A stretch of DNA of 64,000 nt from an uncultured Nitrosomonadales bacterium (GTDB taxonomy: Bacteria; Pseudomonadota; Gammaproteobacteria; Burkholderiales; Methylophilaceae). Each line of letters begins with the position of its first letter. The stretch's first letter is position 1. The stretch is taken from NCBI GenBank assembly GCA_913058475.1, contig CAJXQA010000001.1:1-64000 (forward strand), in the 5' to 3' direction. This document shows, in pieces, positions 29,751-38,921 of this stretch. Under the pieces are notes generated by a model. That model was not told the DNA's origin and did no database searches. It saw nothing but the letters and a program-made list of their open reading frames with translations. The position numbers and the translations under genes are program-made.

Positions 29751-31052
29751 ATGAAAAATAATAAATATATAAAAAGAAGCCTCAAATCTGTTTGGCATCC
29801 TTGTACACAAATGAAGCATCATGAAAATCTTCCTCTGATACCTATTGAAAGAGGGAGGGGGGTTTGGCTGTATGATTTTGATGGAAAAAAATATCTTGAT
29901 GTTACTAGCTCTTGGTGGGTAAATTTATTTGGGCATAACAACAAAATAATAAAAAAATATATCACTAGGCAACTAAATACACTTGAACATTCGATGTTGG
30001 CGGGGCTTACTCATTCACCAGTTATAGAGCTGTCAGAAAAGTTAAGTAAATTGACTAATCTGGGGCATTGCTCTTATGGGAGCGATGGAGCAAATGCAGT
30101 AGAAATTGCATTAAAAATGAGTTCTCATTATTGGAGCCAAACAGGATTTCCTTTGAAGAATAAATATATTTATCTAGAAAATAGCTACCATGGCGAAACA
30201 CTAGGAGCACTGGCAGTCACTGATGTCCCAATTTTCAGAACACACTATGGAGCTTTAATAAAAAATTATATAAAGACAGATTCACCAGATTTGAGATTAA
30301 AAAAAAATAATCAATCATTTGATGAGTTTCTTGATGAAAAATTAGAAAAATTAACAAAAATTTTTGAAAAAAATCATCAAGCAACAGCTAGCATAATCAT
30401 AGAGCCTATGGTGCAATGTGCTTCAGGAATGGGTATTTACGATGCCAGGTTTCTTAAGGGAGTAAGGAAATTATGTAACCAGTATGAAGTACATCTTATT
30501 GCTGATGAAATTGCTGTTGGGTTTGGGCGAACAGGAAAAATGTTTGCTCATCAGCATGCAAAAATTAAACCAGATTTTGTATGCTTATCTAAAGGATTGA
30601 CGGGTGGATATCTCCCAATGTCTGTCACCTTGACCTCGGATAAAATTTATAATGCATTCTATGATGATGATATTAAAAAAGGATTCTTGCATTCACATAG
30701 CTATACAGGAAATCCCCTAGCATGCAGTGCAGCATTAGGAACTTTATCTATTTTTGAGTCTAATAATATTCTGAAAAAAAATCTTATATTATCAAAAAAA
30801 ATTAATCACCTCTTTTCATCTTTAGTAGACCTTCCTATTAATGATCTCAGGAATATTGGAATGATTTGGGCATTTGAGTTAGATTCGAAAATTTCAATTG
30901 ATAAGGTAGTCGAATTTTCTTTAAATAAGGGCATATTAATTCGACCTATAGACAACACTATTTACTTTATGCCTCCATACTGCATTAAAGAGTCTGAGGC
31001 TAAAAAAATGATAAAGATAACCCGAGAGGCAATTGTATATGCAATCACATAG
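29751..31052 (+). CDS. bioA: Adenosylmethionine-8-amino-7-oxononanoate aminotransferase
   Basis: BioA is the PLP enzyme that makes 7,8-diaminopelargonate in biotin synthesis, using SAM as amino donor. The 433-residue product shows WHPCTQMKHHE near the N terminus, DVTSSWWVNLFGH, ENSYHGETLGALAVT, IADEIAVGFGRTG and the PLP-Lys motif CLSKGLTGGYLPMS (Lys281). These N-terminal Trp and Tyr-type motifs separate BioA from other class III transaminases. No bioB, bioD or bioF is adjacent. It lies 5 nt from the aldo/keto reductase. Confidence 0.94.
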   Translation: MKNNKYIKRSLKSVWHPCTQMKHHENLPLIPIERGRGVWLYDFDGKKYLDVTSSWWVNLFGHNNKIIKKYITRQLNTLEHSMLAGLTHSPVIELSEKLSKLTNLGHCSYGSDGANAVEIALKMSSHYWSQTGFPLKNKYIYLENSYHGETLGALAVTDVPIFRTHYGALIKNYIKTDSPDLRLKKNNQSFDEFLDEKLEKLTKIFEKNHQATASIIIEPMVQCASGMGIYDARFLKGVRKLCNQYEVHLIADEIAVGFGRTGKMFAHQHAKIKPDFVCLSKGLTGGYLPMSVTLTSDKIYNAFYDDDIKKGFLHSHSYTGNPLACSAALGTLSIFESNNILKKNLILSKKINHLFSSLVDLPINDLRNIGMIWAFELDSKISIDKVVEFSLNKGILIRPIDNTIYFMPPYCIKESEAKKMIKITREAIVYAIT

Positions 31053-31056
31053 CAGA

Positions 31057-32463
31057 ATGACCCTGAAAATATTTTTTTTCTTATTGGTCATAGTTTCTGT
31101 TTCTGTTTCTGCTGAAATGCCACAGCCATACAAGACATTAATAAGTAAATATAATTTTAAAAAGGATAGTTACAGTTTTGTAGTAAAAAATTTAACCAAT
31201 CCCCAAAAAAAAGCAATTATTTACAATGGCAGTAAAAATTTTAACCCAGCGTCACTTATAAAAATAATTACATCATTTATTGCATTGGAAAAATTGGGGC
31301 CTAATTATAAATGGAGATCTGATTTTTACTATACGGGAGAGTTAAAAGATCACATTCTTCAAGGGGATATAATTTTTGTTGGTAGGGGGGATGCTAGTTT
31401 TTCAATTGATAATTTAGAATCCCTAATAAGGGAGATACAAAAAAAGGGGATAAAAAAAATAGAGGGAAATTTAATTTTAAATAAAAGTTATTTTGGTAAA
31501 ATTCCTGAGGTAATTGATTTTGATGATGATCCAATGCGGGCTTATAATGTTTTACCAAATGCAGTTTCGATTCAATCAAATACGATAAATTTTAAATTTA
31601 CCCCTCAAGACAAGAGAGTTAAGATTGATGCTCAACCAGATCTAAAATATTTAAAGATAAAAAATAATTTAAAGGTAAGTGAAAAAAATTGTGTCTCATG
31701 GAAGCAGGCACTAGATTATCAAAAAGCCAATAGCATTATGGACGATACGATAATTTTTCAAGGTTACTTGAGTAATAAATGTTTAAAGAAAGAAATTGAT
31801 TTATCTGTCATTGATAATAGTAGATATTTTTATGAAGCTTTTAAATATCTATGGGTCCAAAATGGGGGTGACTTTTCTGGAGGTTACTGGGTCAATGATA
31901 ATGAGAGGCTTGAAGGTGAGTTGCTTTCAAGCCATCTATCAAGACCACTTGGCGTTCTTGTTCGCGACATGAATAAGCATAGCCTAAACTTAATGTCTAG
32001 GAACTTGATGTTGACCGTTATGGCAGAGGATTTAAAAATTAAAGCCACAGAGGATGATGTGAATCGTTTTGTTTTAGACTGGTTGGGTAATCATGACATT
32101 GCTACTAATAATATTTTTATTGAAAATGGGGCAGGTTTATCAAGAAAGACCTCTATAAATGCTGAAAGCCTTCTGGAGATAATGGATAAAATTTATGAGC
32201 ATCCTTATATGCCGGAAATATTATCTTCTTTCTCAATCTTAAACGAAGATGGTACATTAGAAAAAAAAATGCCATTATCTAAGGCTAAAAAAAATGGTCA
32301 TTTTAAGACGGGGTCATTAAAAAATGTCAGTGCAATTGCAGGGTATTTAGTTGATAAAGAAAAAAATAAAAAAATATTAATTTTTTTAATGAACGATAAT
32401 GCAGCAAATAAATCCTATGGCTTTCAGAATGACTTGATTAATTTGGCATTTGAATCGATTTAA
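31057..32463 (+). CDS. dacB: D-alanyl-D-alanine carboxypeptidase/endopeptidase (PBP4)
   Basis: PBP4 trims peptidoglycan stem peptides and cross-links in the periplasm. The 468-residue product has a signal peptide (MTLKIFFFLLVIVSVSVSA), the SxxK motif SLIK (Ser66, Lys69), an SxN motif (SLN in MNKHSLNLMSRNL) and the KTG triad in HFKTGSLKN (Lys417), and the long insert typical of class C type 4. I start at the ATG at 31057. An upstream ATG at 31033 overlaps bioA more and spoils the signal peptide. Confidence 0.93.
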   Translation: MTLKIFFFLLVIVSVSVSAEMPQPYKTLISKYNFKKDSYSFVVKNLTNPQKKAIIYNGSKNFNPASLIKIITSFIALEKLGPNYKWRSDFYYTGELKDHILQGDIIFVGRGDASFSIDNLESLIREIQKKGIKKIEGNLILNKSYFGKIPEVIDFDDDPMRAYNVLPNAVSIQSNTINFKFTPQDKRVKIDAQPDLKYLKIKNNLKVSEKNCVSWKQALDYQKANSIMDDTIIFQGYLSNKCLKKEIDLSVIDNSRYFYEAFKYLWVQNGGDFSGGYWVNDNERLEGELLSSHLSRPLGVLVRDMNKHSLNLMSRNLMLTVMAEDLKIKATEDDVNRFVLDWLGNHDIATNNIFIENGAGLSRKTSINAESLLEIMDKIYEHPYMPEILSSFSILNEDGTLEKKMPLSKAKKNGHFKTGSLKNVSAIAGYLVDKEKNKKILIFLMNDNAANKSYGFQNDLINLAFESI

Positions 32464-32489
32464 AATGTTTATTTGAGGATTAAAAGAAG

Positions 32490-32933
32490 ATGATAAAAAA
32501 AATATTTATATTAATCGCAATGATGAGCTTCACTTCACTATCATTTGCAATAGAAATTGTTAACCAGGAGAAAGATAAAATGCAAGAAAAAGGAATTACG
32601 GAGTTAATTATTACAGACAATAAAGTAGGTGATGGTCGAGAGGCAGAAAAAGGTCTTACTGTTACTGTACACTATACAGGTTGGCTCTATGAGAATGGAG
32701 AGAAAACCACGAAATTTGATAGTTCAGTTGATAGAAGAGAGCCATTTAGCTTTGTCCTTGGAGTTGGGCAGGTTATCAAGGGATGGGATAATGGAGTAAG
32801 CGGTATGCAAATAGGCGGAAGCCGGACAATTGTTATTCCATCTGACATGGGTTATGGATCAAGAGGTGCAGGTAGCGTAATTCCACCAAACTCAGATCTT
32901 ATTTTTGAAGTTGAACTCATTGAGATCCAATAA
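32490..32933 (+). CDS. Secreted FKBP-type peptidyl-prolyl cis-trans isomerase
   Basis: The 147-residue product starts with a signal peptide (about 1-20, ending SFA). It carries one FKBP domain: GLTVTVHYTGWLYENG, KFDSSVDRREPFSFVLG, GQVIKGWDNGVSGMQIGG, IPSDMGYGSRGAG and IPPNSDLIFEVELIEI. The active-site residues of FKBP12 (Tyr, Asp, Phe, Val-Ile, Trp, Tyr) are all in place. It probably helps fold periplasmic proteins. It follows dacB by 26 nt and is 2 nt before the OsmC-like gene. Confidence 0.93.
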   Translation: MIKKIFILIAMMSFTSLSFAIEIVNQEKDKMQEKGITELIITDNKVGDGREAEKGLTVTVHYTGWLYENGEKTTKFDSSVDRREPFSFVLGVGQVIKGWDNGVSGMQIGGSRTIVIPSDMGYGSRGAGSVIPPNSDLIFEVELIEIQ

Positions 32934-32935
32934 CA

Positions 32936-33352
32936 TTGAAAACTCAAATAAAATGGATGCAGGATGTAAGTTTTAAAGGAAAATCTGAATCTGGACATGA
33001 AGTTATATTGGATGGCCCTGAAGAACTTGGGGGAAAGGGTTTAGGTATGAGGCCCATGGAGATGATGTTGATAGGGATGGGCGGTTGCACCTCATTCGAT
33101 GTAGTCACTATCTTAAAAAGATCAAGGCAGCAGATAACTGGTTGTATTGCTGAGATTGAGGCGGTAAGGGCGGATGCAATACCAAAGGTTTTCACAAGTA
33201 TCCATATTCACTTTTTAATTAAAGGTATTGACCTTCAAAAAAAAGCAGTCGAAAGAGCAGTTGAGTTGTCAGCTAATAAATATTGTTCAGCTTCAATAAT
33301 GTTAGGTAAAAGCGTCAAGATAACGCATGATTTTGTAATTAGCGAAGAATAA
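32936..33352 (+). CDS. OsmC family protein (YhfA-like)
   Basis: The 138-residue product has the two conserved redox cysteines of the OsmC/Ohr fold, in GMGGCTSFDVV and ANKYCSASIML, and the GLGMRPMEMML helix. OsmC and Ohr reduce organic hydroperoxides. The YhfA branch is less well characterised. It starts with TTG at 32936, right after the FKBP stop. Its 3' end overlaps the DUF2322-like gene on the opposite strand by 14 nt. Confidence 0.85.
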   Translation: MKTQIKWMQDVSFKGKSESGHEVILDGPEELGGKGLGMRPMEMMLIGMGGCTSFDVVTILKRSRQQITGCIAEIEAVRADAIPKVFTSIHIHFLIKGIDLQKKAVERAVELSANKYCSASIMLGKSVKITHDFVISEE

Positions 33353-33659
33353 TTTCAATTCTAAGAGTCTTGTTAGTTTGCACAATATCAATTAAACGAT
33401 CAATATTTGGATGGTTGCCAGGATATTTTTTTGCCTCAGCCGTATGCTCCGAAAATAGCTCTAAGCCTTTTTGAGCTGCCTCAAGGTTTATTTCTTTGAA
33501 ATTTTTGTACAAATAAAAATATACTTTCAAGGAGCCCTGGCTCCCTCGCAAATTTTCAATGTCATCGACAAAATTACCATCTACATCATAAATTTTAATT
33601 TTAATAACATGGTCAATATCTGGCAGAGCGTTTAAGACTTCTTTAAATAGTTGTGACAT
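33339..33659 (-). CDS. DUF2322-like conserved protein
   Basis: The 106-residue cytosolic product has no membrane segment or signal. Recognisable stretches are LPDIDHVIKIKIYDVDG, RGSQGSLKVYFYLYK and EHTAEAKKYPGNHPNIDRLI. From memory these match DUF2322, a small conserved family of unknown function in beta- and gammaproteobacteria. It is encoded 4 nt downstream of coq7. The family name should be confirmed by a profile search. Confidence 0.6.
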   Translation of the reverse strand: MSQLFKEVLNALPDIDHVIKIKIYDVDGNFVDDIENLRGSQGSLKVYFYLYKNFKEINLEAAQKGLELFSEHTAEAKKYPGNHPNIDRLIDIVQTNKTLRIEIILR

Positions 33660-33663
33660 TTAT

Positions 33664-34290
33664 TTAAATCTTGTAGGTGAGGGTAGTCATTATTTTTGAT
33701 GTAATGCCCATAACTTTTTTTATCGGTTTTGGAAGTTCGGTGGCACCCAATTCTTTAGCAGATATTTCATGTTGGTGCTCATCTAATCTCATCTGCTCCA
33801 ATATTTTTTTTGTCTTTACATCATATTTGGATAGTTCATCAAGATGCTTATCAAGATGAGAGGAAACCTGTTTTTCTGTCTCAGCTAAAAATCCTAGGTT
33901 ATATTTTTTATCAATGATGCTTGCAATTCCACCAATTCCAATTGATCCTAAATAAAGAATAGGATTCAGTACGCTAGTTTTCCCACTTAACTCATCAATT
34001 CTTTCCTCACACCAAGCTAGATGATCAATTTCTTCACCAGCTGCCTTTTGTAAACTTTTTTCAATCACTTTATCTTTATTAAAGAGTAATTGCCCCCTGT
34101 AAAGAGCTTGAGCACAAATCTCTCCTGAGTGATTGACTCTCATTAACTTCGCATGTTTTTTTTTAACTTCTGGGCTGAGATTTTCCGCATTTGAAATTTT
34201 TTTATCAGGCCTAGGTCTCTTTGATGAGCTGGGGCTAAATAATATTTTTAATCCTACCTCGATTTCATCAATAAATTTATCGATGTACAT
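33664..34290 (-). CDS. coq7: 2-nonaprenyl-3-methyl-6-methoxy-1,4-benzoquinol hydroxylase (Coq7)
   Basis: Coq7 is the di-iron monooxygenase that performs the C6 hydroxylation of ubiquinone synthesis, replacing flavoprotein UbiF in many betaproteobacteria. The 208-residue product shows the ligand motifs NHSGEICAQALYRGQ, EEIDHLAWCEERIDEL and LDEHQHEISAKELGA. It lies between ctpA (5 nt upstream) and the DUF2322-like gene. The ubiquinone made feeds the respiratory chain, although the oxidase in this window takes electrons from cytochrome c. Confidence 0.93.
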   Translation of the reverse strand: MYIDKFIDEIEVGLKILFSPSSSKRPRPDKKISNAENLSPEVKKKHAKLMRVNHSGEICAQALYRGQLLFNKDKVIEKSLQKAAGEEIDHLAWCEERIDELSGKTSVLNPILYLGSIGIGGIASIIDKKYNLGFLAETEKQVSSHLDKHLDELSKYDVKTKKILEQMRLDEHQHEISAKELGATELPKPIKKVMGITSKIMTTLTYKI

Positions 34291-34295
34291 TTGTA

Positions 34296-35690
34296 TTAAT
34301 TTTTCGACATTGCAGCTTGATCACCCATGCCTTTGAGTATCTTAAGAGCCTCAACATACTGTATGTCTTCATCCGTACCAAACTTAATAGGTTTGAAATT
34401 CTTAAGTGCTTCCTTTTGCTCAGGTGTTGGCCCATTTGTTAAAGGTTTATCCTCTTTTTTACCCTTATCCTGCGGGTTAGAAAGGCTATCTGGGATATCT
34501 TCCTCGCGATAAGCTAGAGATTCTGTACCATCTTTAATCGTAATATCTGGTTCAATCCCCTTACCCTGGATGGATGTTCCATTTGGCGTAAAGTATCTAG
34601 CCGTAGTTAACTTAATCGCTGATCCGTTCATCATTGGCAAAATACTTTGGACTGAACCCTTACCAAAACTTCGCGTACCTAATATGGTCGCTCTTTTATG
34701 ATCCTTCAGTGCTCCGGTTACGATTTCAGCTGCTGAAGCAGAGCCGTTATTAATAATGACTACCATAGGAACATCTTTAATATCTTGAGGCAGTGATTTT
34801 ATGTAATTATTTTTTTCAAAATCTCCGCCAGGCCGAATGAAATTTTCAGGCGCTGTGGTTAAGCGCATTTTAGAATCAGGCGCCCTTCCTTCGGTATATA
34901 CAACTAACTCATCATCATCTAGGAAAGCAGCCGAAACGGATACCGCTTGGGTTAATAAGCCACCCGGATTATTTCTCATATCTAATATAATTCCATTAAA
35001 AGCATGTTTATTCTCAGCCCTTAATTTTTTAATTGCTTTTGCTAGATCTTCCCCTGTCCTATCTTGAAACTGAGTTACCCTCAAATATGCGTAGTCAGGT
35101 TCAATAAGTTTTGCTTTGACACTTTTAGTTTTAATCTGGGCACGGGTAATTTTGATATCAATTGGGTCTACAACATCCTCACGGAGAACTCTGATATCAA
35201 TTGAAGTACCAGGCTTACCTCTCATCAATTTCACAGCATCATTAAGGGTGAGCCCTTTAACCAAAGTATCATCAAGTTTAATAATTAAATCACCACTTTT
35301 TAACCCAGCATTGTATGCCGGCGTATCTTCAATAGGCGTGATAACCTCTACGAATCCATCTTTCATTCCAACCTCGATCCCTAGACCCCCAAATTCACCT
35401 GCCGTACCTTGCGATAAATCTTTATATTTATCCTTATCTAGGTAAACAGAATGTGGGTCCAAACCAGACATCATCCCTTTGAGCGCCTCGTCAAGTAATT
35501 CTGGATCTCCAATTTGGTCTACATAATCTGTTTTAATCTTACCAAATACTTCAGCAAATGTTCTAAGCTTGTCAATTGGTAAATTATTTGGGTTATCCTT
35601 ATCAGCAAATACAGGGAAATTAAATGTAAATAAAATACCAATAATTGCACCGCTAATTATGAGTGAGAACTTTTCAAATTTTGAACGCAT
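34296..35690 (-). CDS. ctpA: C-terminal processing peptidase, S41 family
   Basis: This periplasmic serine protease recognises C-terminal hydrophobic tails. The 464-residue product has an N-terminal signal anchor (about residues 8-28), a PDZ domain with GLGIEVGMKDGFVEVITPIEDTPAYNAG split over two strands, and the S41 core with the Ser-Lys dyad in NNGSASAAEIV (Ser319) and GTRSFGKGSVQ. A charged Pro-rich linker follows the core. It is divergent from the DinG-type helicase gene (153 nt), and its 3' neighbour coq7 starts 5 nt later. Confidence 0.93.
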   Translation of the reverse strand: MRSKFEKFSLIISGAIIGILFTFNFPVFADKDNPNNLPIDKLRTFAEVFGKIKTDYVDQIGDPELLDEALKGMMSGLDPHSVYLDKDKYKDLSQGTAGEFGGLGIEVGMKDGFVEVITPIEDTPAYNAGLKSGDLIIKLDDTLVKGLTLNDAVKLMRGKPGTSIDIRVLREDVVDPIDIKITRAQIKTKSVKAKLIEPDYAYLRVTQFQDRTGEDLAKAIKKLRAENKHAFNGIILDMRNNPGGLLTQAVSVSAAFLDDDELVVYTEGRAPDSKMRLTTAPENFIRPGGDFEKNNYIKSLPQDIKDVPMVVIINNGSASAAEIVTGALKDHKRATILGTRSFGKGSVQSILPMMNGSAIKLTTARYFTPNGTSIQGKGIEPDITIKDGTESLAYREEDIPDSLSNPQDKGKKEDKPLTNGPTPEQKEALKNFKPIKFGTDEDIQYVEALKILKGMGDQAAMSKN

Positions 35691-35843
35691 CTAAATGAAC
35701 CTTTTTTGATTTTTATAAAAGAGTAGCTAAGAATTATTAACATAATAATGCATAAATACTTTATAGATAAATAATTCTATATTTATACTAAAGTGACATA
35801 TATTTATGAAATTAAGTTCCATGTGAGTTAATCTTAAAAAACT

Positions 35844-37787
35844 ATGCCTGACCATCAAAATTCTACAACTGACGATTTTTTTAGCCCCAATGGCCCATTA
35901 AATAATTCCCTTGAAAATTACCAAGTAAGGGCTGAGCAAGTTGAAATGGCAAAATCAATTAGTGATTCGATTGAGGATAAATCTTCGTTAGTCGTAGAAG
36001 CTGGAACGGGTGTTGGTAAAACCTTTGCATATTTATACCCTGCACTTTTAAAGGGAGGCAGGGTTGTTATTTCGACCGCTACGAAGAACTTACAAGATCA
36101 ACTTTTTTTTAACGATATTCCTAAAATAAGAGAGGCTCTTAAGATATCCGTGAAGGTCAACATCCTCAAGGGCAGAGGAAACTATATTTGTAAACTAAGG
36201 ATGGAAAATACAAATCAGGAGGGCATGTTTTATAACAAAGAGGATGCTAAACATTTACATTTGATAAAGGCTTTTTCAGATAATACCGATTCAGGTGAAG
36301 TGTCTGAAATAAGTCAAATACCAGAGACTTCAACTATATGGCCAATGGTCACCTCGACAAAGGAAAATTGCTTAGGTCAAGATTGTGAATTTTATAAGGA
36401 GTGTTTTGTTGTAAAGGCACGCAAAGAAGCACTAGAGTCAGAGGTACTAATCGTAAATCATCATTTATTTTTTGCTGATTTTGTCCTTAAAGATGAAGAA
36501 TTATCGGAGATTCTCCCTAAGGCAAATACTATTATTTTTGATGAGGCCCACCAAGTCCCTCTAGTAGCATCTTTTTTCTTGGGCCAATTCATTTCTTCCA
36601 GTCAAATATCTAACTTAATCCAAGACTGCCAACAAGGGTTAATAAAATACCCAGACACTATCCAGATTTTAGATGCTTTATCTAAAGACTTACAAGAAAA
36701 TATTTTTGAATTGAAGAAAATAATCAGCCCAACCTCAACCAGATTAAATATAAATAATCTTAAAGACTATGAAAATTTCAAAGAAACTTATTCGTCATTA
36801 ATTAAAAAATTAACATTATTAGGAATTACTTTATCAAAACATTCTGAGGAGAATGCAGAATTTCAAAAGTTGTATGAAAGATCTACTGAGCTAAATATAA
36901 AATTTGATTCGTGGCTTAAAAAAGATAATCAAAATAATATTTATTGGTTAGAGGTTTTTGCTAGGACAATTCAATTCAATGAAACGCCGATAAGTATCGC
37001 TGAGCAATTTAATAAATTTCAAAAGAAAAGTGATAGTGCGTGGATATTTACTTCGGCAACTTTATCAATTAACGGAAGCTTTGACCACTTTACAAAATTA
37101 CTTGGACTTGAAAAAGCAAAGACCCAATATTTGCAGAGCCCATTTAATTATAATGAAAATGCATTCTTATATGTGCCAAAAGAAATCCCTGATCCAAAAG
37201 ATGAATTATTTAATTTAGTTTTAGTTAAAAAGGTACTCCCCCTTATAAAAGCATCAAAAGGAAGAGCATTCATTTTGGCTACAAGTTTAAAATCAATGCA
37301 AGAAATTGGTGCTTTATTAAAAGATGAACTCAAAAAAAATGAAATTGATTACCCAGTAATTACTCAAGGTGAAGGACCTAAAAGTGATCTATTACATCAA
37401 TTCAAAAAACACGGAAATGCAGTTTTAATTGGGTCATTAAGTTTTTGGGAGGGTATCGATGTAAGGGGGCCAGCATTAAGTTTGGTTATAATTGATAAGC
37501 TACCCTTTCAATCTCCAGGAGATCCTGTCTTTGAATCTAAAATTAAATTATTATCTGATGAGGGGATAAATGCATTCATGTCAATGCAATTACCTGAAGC
37601 GATTATTAAACTTAAGCAAGGGGTGGGTAGGCTTATTAGGGATGATCACGATAAAGGAGTTATGGTGATTTGTGATAAAAGACTTATTGAAAAGTCATAC
37701 GGTATTAAGATTTGGAAAAGCCTTCCTGCTTTCAAAAGAACAAGGAACGAATCTGCAGTTATCAATTTTTTGGAAGAGTTAGAATGA
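35844..37787 (+). CDS. ATP-dependent DNA helicase, DinG/YoaA type (XPD-like Fe-S helicase)
   Basis: The 647-residue superfamily 2 helicase has Walker A EAGTGVGKTFAYLYP, DEAH box FDEAHQVP, and C-terminal motifs GSLSFWEGIDVRG and QGVGRLIRDDHDKG. Between motifs Ia and II lie four Cys (CKLRM, CLGQDCEFYKEC) that match the Fe-S cluster ligands of XPD, DinG and YoaA. It lacks an N-terminal exonuclease, so it is closer to YoaA. YoaA works with Pol III chi in E. coli. It overlaps tsaB by ATGA. Confidence 0.9.
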   Translation: MPDHQNSTTDDFFSPNGPLNNSLENYQVRAEQVEMAKSISDSIEDKSSLVVEAGTGVGKTFAYLYPALLKGGRVVISTATKNLQDQLFFNDIPKIREALKISVKVNILKGRGNYICKLRMENTNQEGMFYNKEDAKHLHLIKAFSDNTDSGEVSEISQIPETSTIWPMVTSTKENCLGQDCEFYKECFVVKARKEALESEVLIVNHHLFFADFVLKDEELSEILPKANTIIFDEAHQVPLVASFFLGQFISSSQISNLIQDCQQGLIKYPDTIQILDALSKDLQENIFELKKIISPTSTRLNINNLKDYENFKETYSSLIKKLTLLGITLSKHSEENAEFQKLYERSTELNIKFDSWLKKDNQNNIYWLEVFARTIQFNETPISIAEQFNKFQKKSDSAWIFTSATLSINGSFDHFTKLLGLEKAKTQYLQSPFNYNENAFLYVPKEIPDPKDELFNLVLVKKVLPLIKASKGRAFILATSLKSMQEIGALLKDELKKNEIDYPVITQGEGPKSDLLHQFKKHGNAVLIGSLSFWEGIDVRGPALSLVIIDKLPFQSPGDPVFESKIKLLSDEGINAFMSMQLPEAIIKLKQGVGRLIRDDHDKGVMVICDKRLIEKSYGIKIWKSLPAFKRTRNESAVINFLEELE

Positions 37788-38482
37788 ACATTTTATCAAT
37801 CGATACTTCTAGTCAGCTTTTATCTATTGCTTTGCTAAAAGATGACACTCTAATAGAGGAGTCATATTCATCCGATAAAAAACATTCTGAAAATATCATA
37901 CCTTTACTAAAAAATTTAATGGATAAAAGTGATATTAATTTTAGTAGCCTTAGCGGTGTAACCTTTGGTGCAGGTCCTGGTGCATTTACAGGAGTTAGAA
38001 TTGCTGCGGGGGTGGCATACGGTATTGCATATGCCCATAATTTACCTATTGTAGGTATTAATAATCTAGAGGCCATAGCAAAAAAAGTAGATAAAGATGT
38101 CGTTATACCCTGCGTAGATGCTCGGATGGGAGAAGTCTATATGGGTGCATATAAGAGAGTTAATGGTGAGTTTATTTCAATTATTGATTGCGGTGTTTTT
38201 GAGCCAAGCAATTTACCTAATCTAAAGTGTGAGGAGGGAGTTATCGTTGGGTCAGGTGTTTTTGAATATAAAAAAATTCTTATTGAGAAATACCAAGCCC
38301 AAAAAATTATAATTGATGAAAATGAATACCCTTTAGCTGGCGCAATTGCTCAATTAGGCACCAAAAGACTAGATGATAATTTTAATCTTAAAAATGCTGC
38401 GCCAATTTACATTAGGAATAAGGTTGCAAAAACTATCAGTGAAAGAAAAATTGATCTTAAAGACAAAGAAACAAAAAACTAA
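37784..38482 (+). CDS. tsaB: tRNA threonylcarbamoyladenosine biosynthesis protein TsaB
   Basis: TsaB is the scaffold partner of TsaD in t6A modification of tRNA. The 232-residue product has the ASKHA-fold N-terminal ILSIDTSSQLLSIALL, KKHSENIIPLL, and GVTFGAGPGAFTGVRIAAGVAYGIA. I start at 37784, where the ATG overlaps the upstream helicase stop (ATGA). The longer open frame upstream lies within the helicase gene. TsaC of the same pathway is at 13.9 kb. Confidence 0.95.
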   Translation: MNILSIDTSSQLLSIALLKDDTLIEESYSSDKKHSENIIPLLKNLMDKSDINFSSLSGVTFGAGPGAFTGVRIAAGVAYGIAYAHNLPIVGINNLEAIAKKVDKDVVIPCVDARMGEVYMGAYKRVNGEFISIIDCGVFEPSNLPNLKCEEGVIVGSGVFEYKKILIEKYQAQKIIIDENEYPLAGAIAQLGTKRLDDNFNLKNAAPIYIRNKVAKTISERKIDLKDKETKN

Positions 38483-38915
38483 CTTTAAAAATGTAGAGTT
38501 GAGTGATATTAAAAAAATTGTTTCGATTGAAGCGGATTGCCATATTTCTCCATGGTCAAAAACAAATTTTCTTGATTCTATAAGTGCTGGCAATCTATTT
38601 CAAGTGTTAAAAAATGACGAATTAATTACGGGGTATTATATTGCAAGCTTTGCATCTGATGAATGCGAACTCTTAAATATCACTGTCAGTAAACATCTTC
38701 ATAGGCAAGGTTTTGGTAAAACAATGATTAGCCACCTAATCAAAAAATGTATAGAAAGAAAAACATCGAATCTATTTTTAGAGGTTAGGAGATCAAATAA
38801 AAATGCTATCCTACTATATGAAAAAAAAGGTTTCAATGAGGTTGGAATTCGACCTAACTATTACAAGACATCGGATGGAAATGAAGATGCGATTTTAATG
38901 GCTTTAAGCTTATAA
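38451..38915 (+). CDS. rimI: Ribosomal protein S18-alanine N-acetyltransferase (RimI)
   Basis: RimI is a GNAT enzyme that acetylates the N terminus of S18. The product has VELSDIKKIVSIEADCHISPWS, the RimI-specific EADCHxxPW region, LLNITVSKHLHRQGFGKTMISHL (acetyl-CoA loop) and LEVRRSNKNAILLYEKKGFNEVGIRPNYY. No ATG fits. I propose the TTG at 38451 (154 residues), which overlaps tsaB by 32 nt. A GTG at 38439 or a TTG at 38499 are alternatives. tsaB-rimI adjacency is common. Confidence 0.85.
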   Translation: MILKTKKQKTNFKNVELSDIKKIVSIEADCHISPWSKTNFLDSISAGNLFQVLKNDELITGYYIASFASDECELLNITVSKHLHRQGFGKTMISHLIKKCIERKTSNLFLEVRRSNKNAILLYEKKGFNEVGIRPNYYKTSDGNEDAILMALSL

Positions 38916-38921
38916 ATAATT

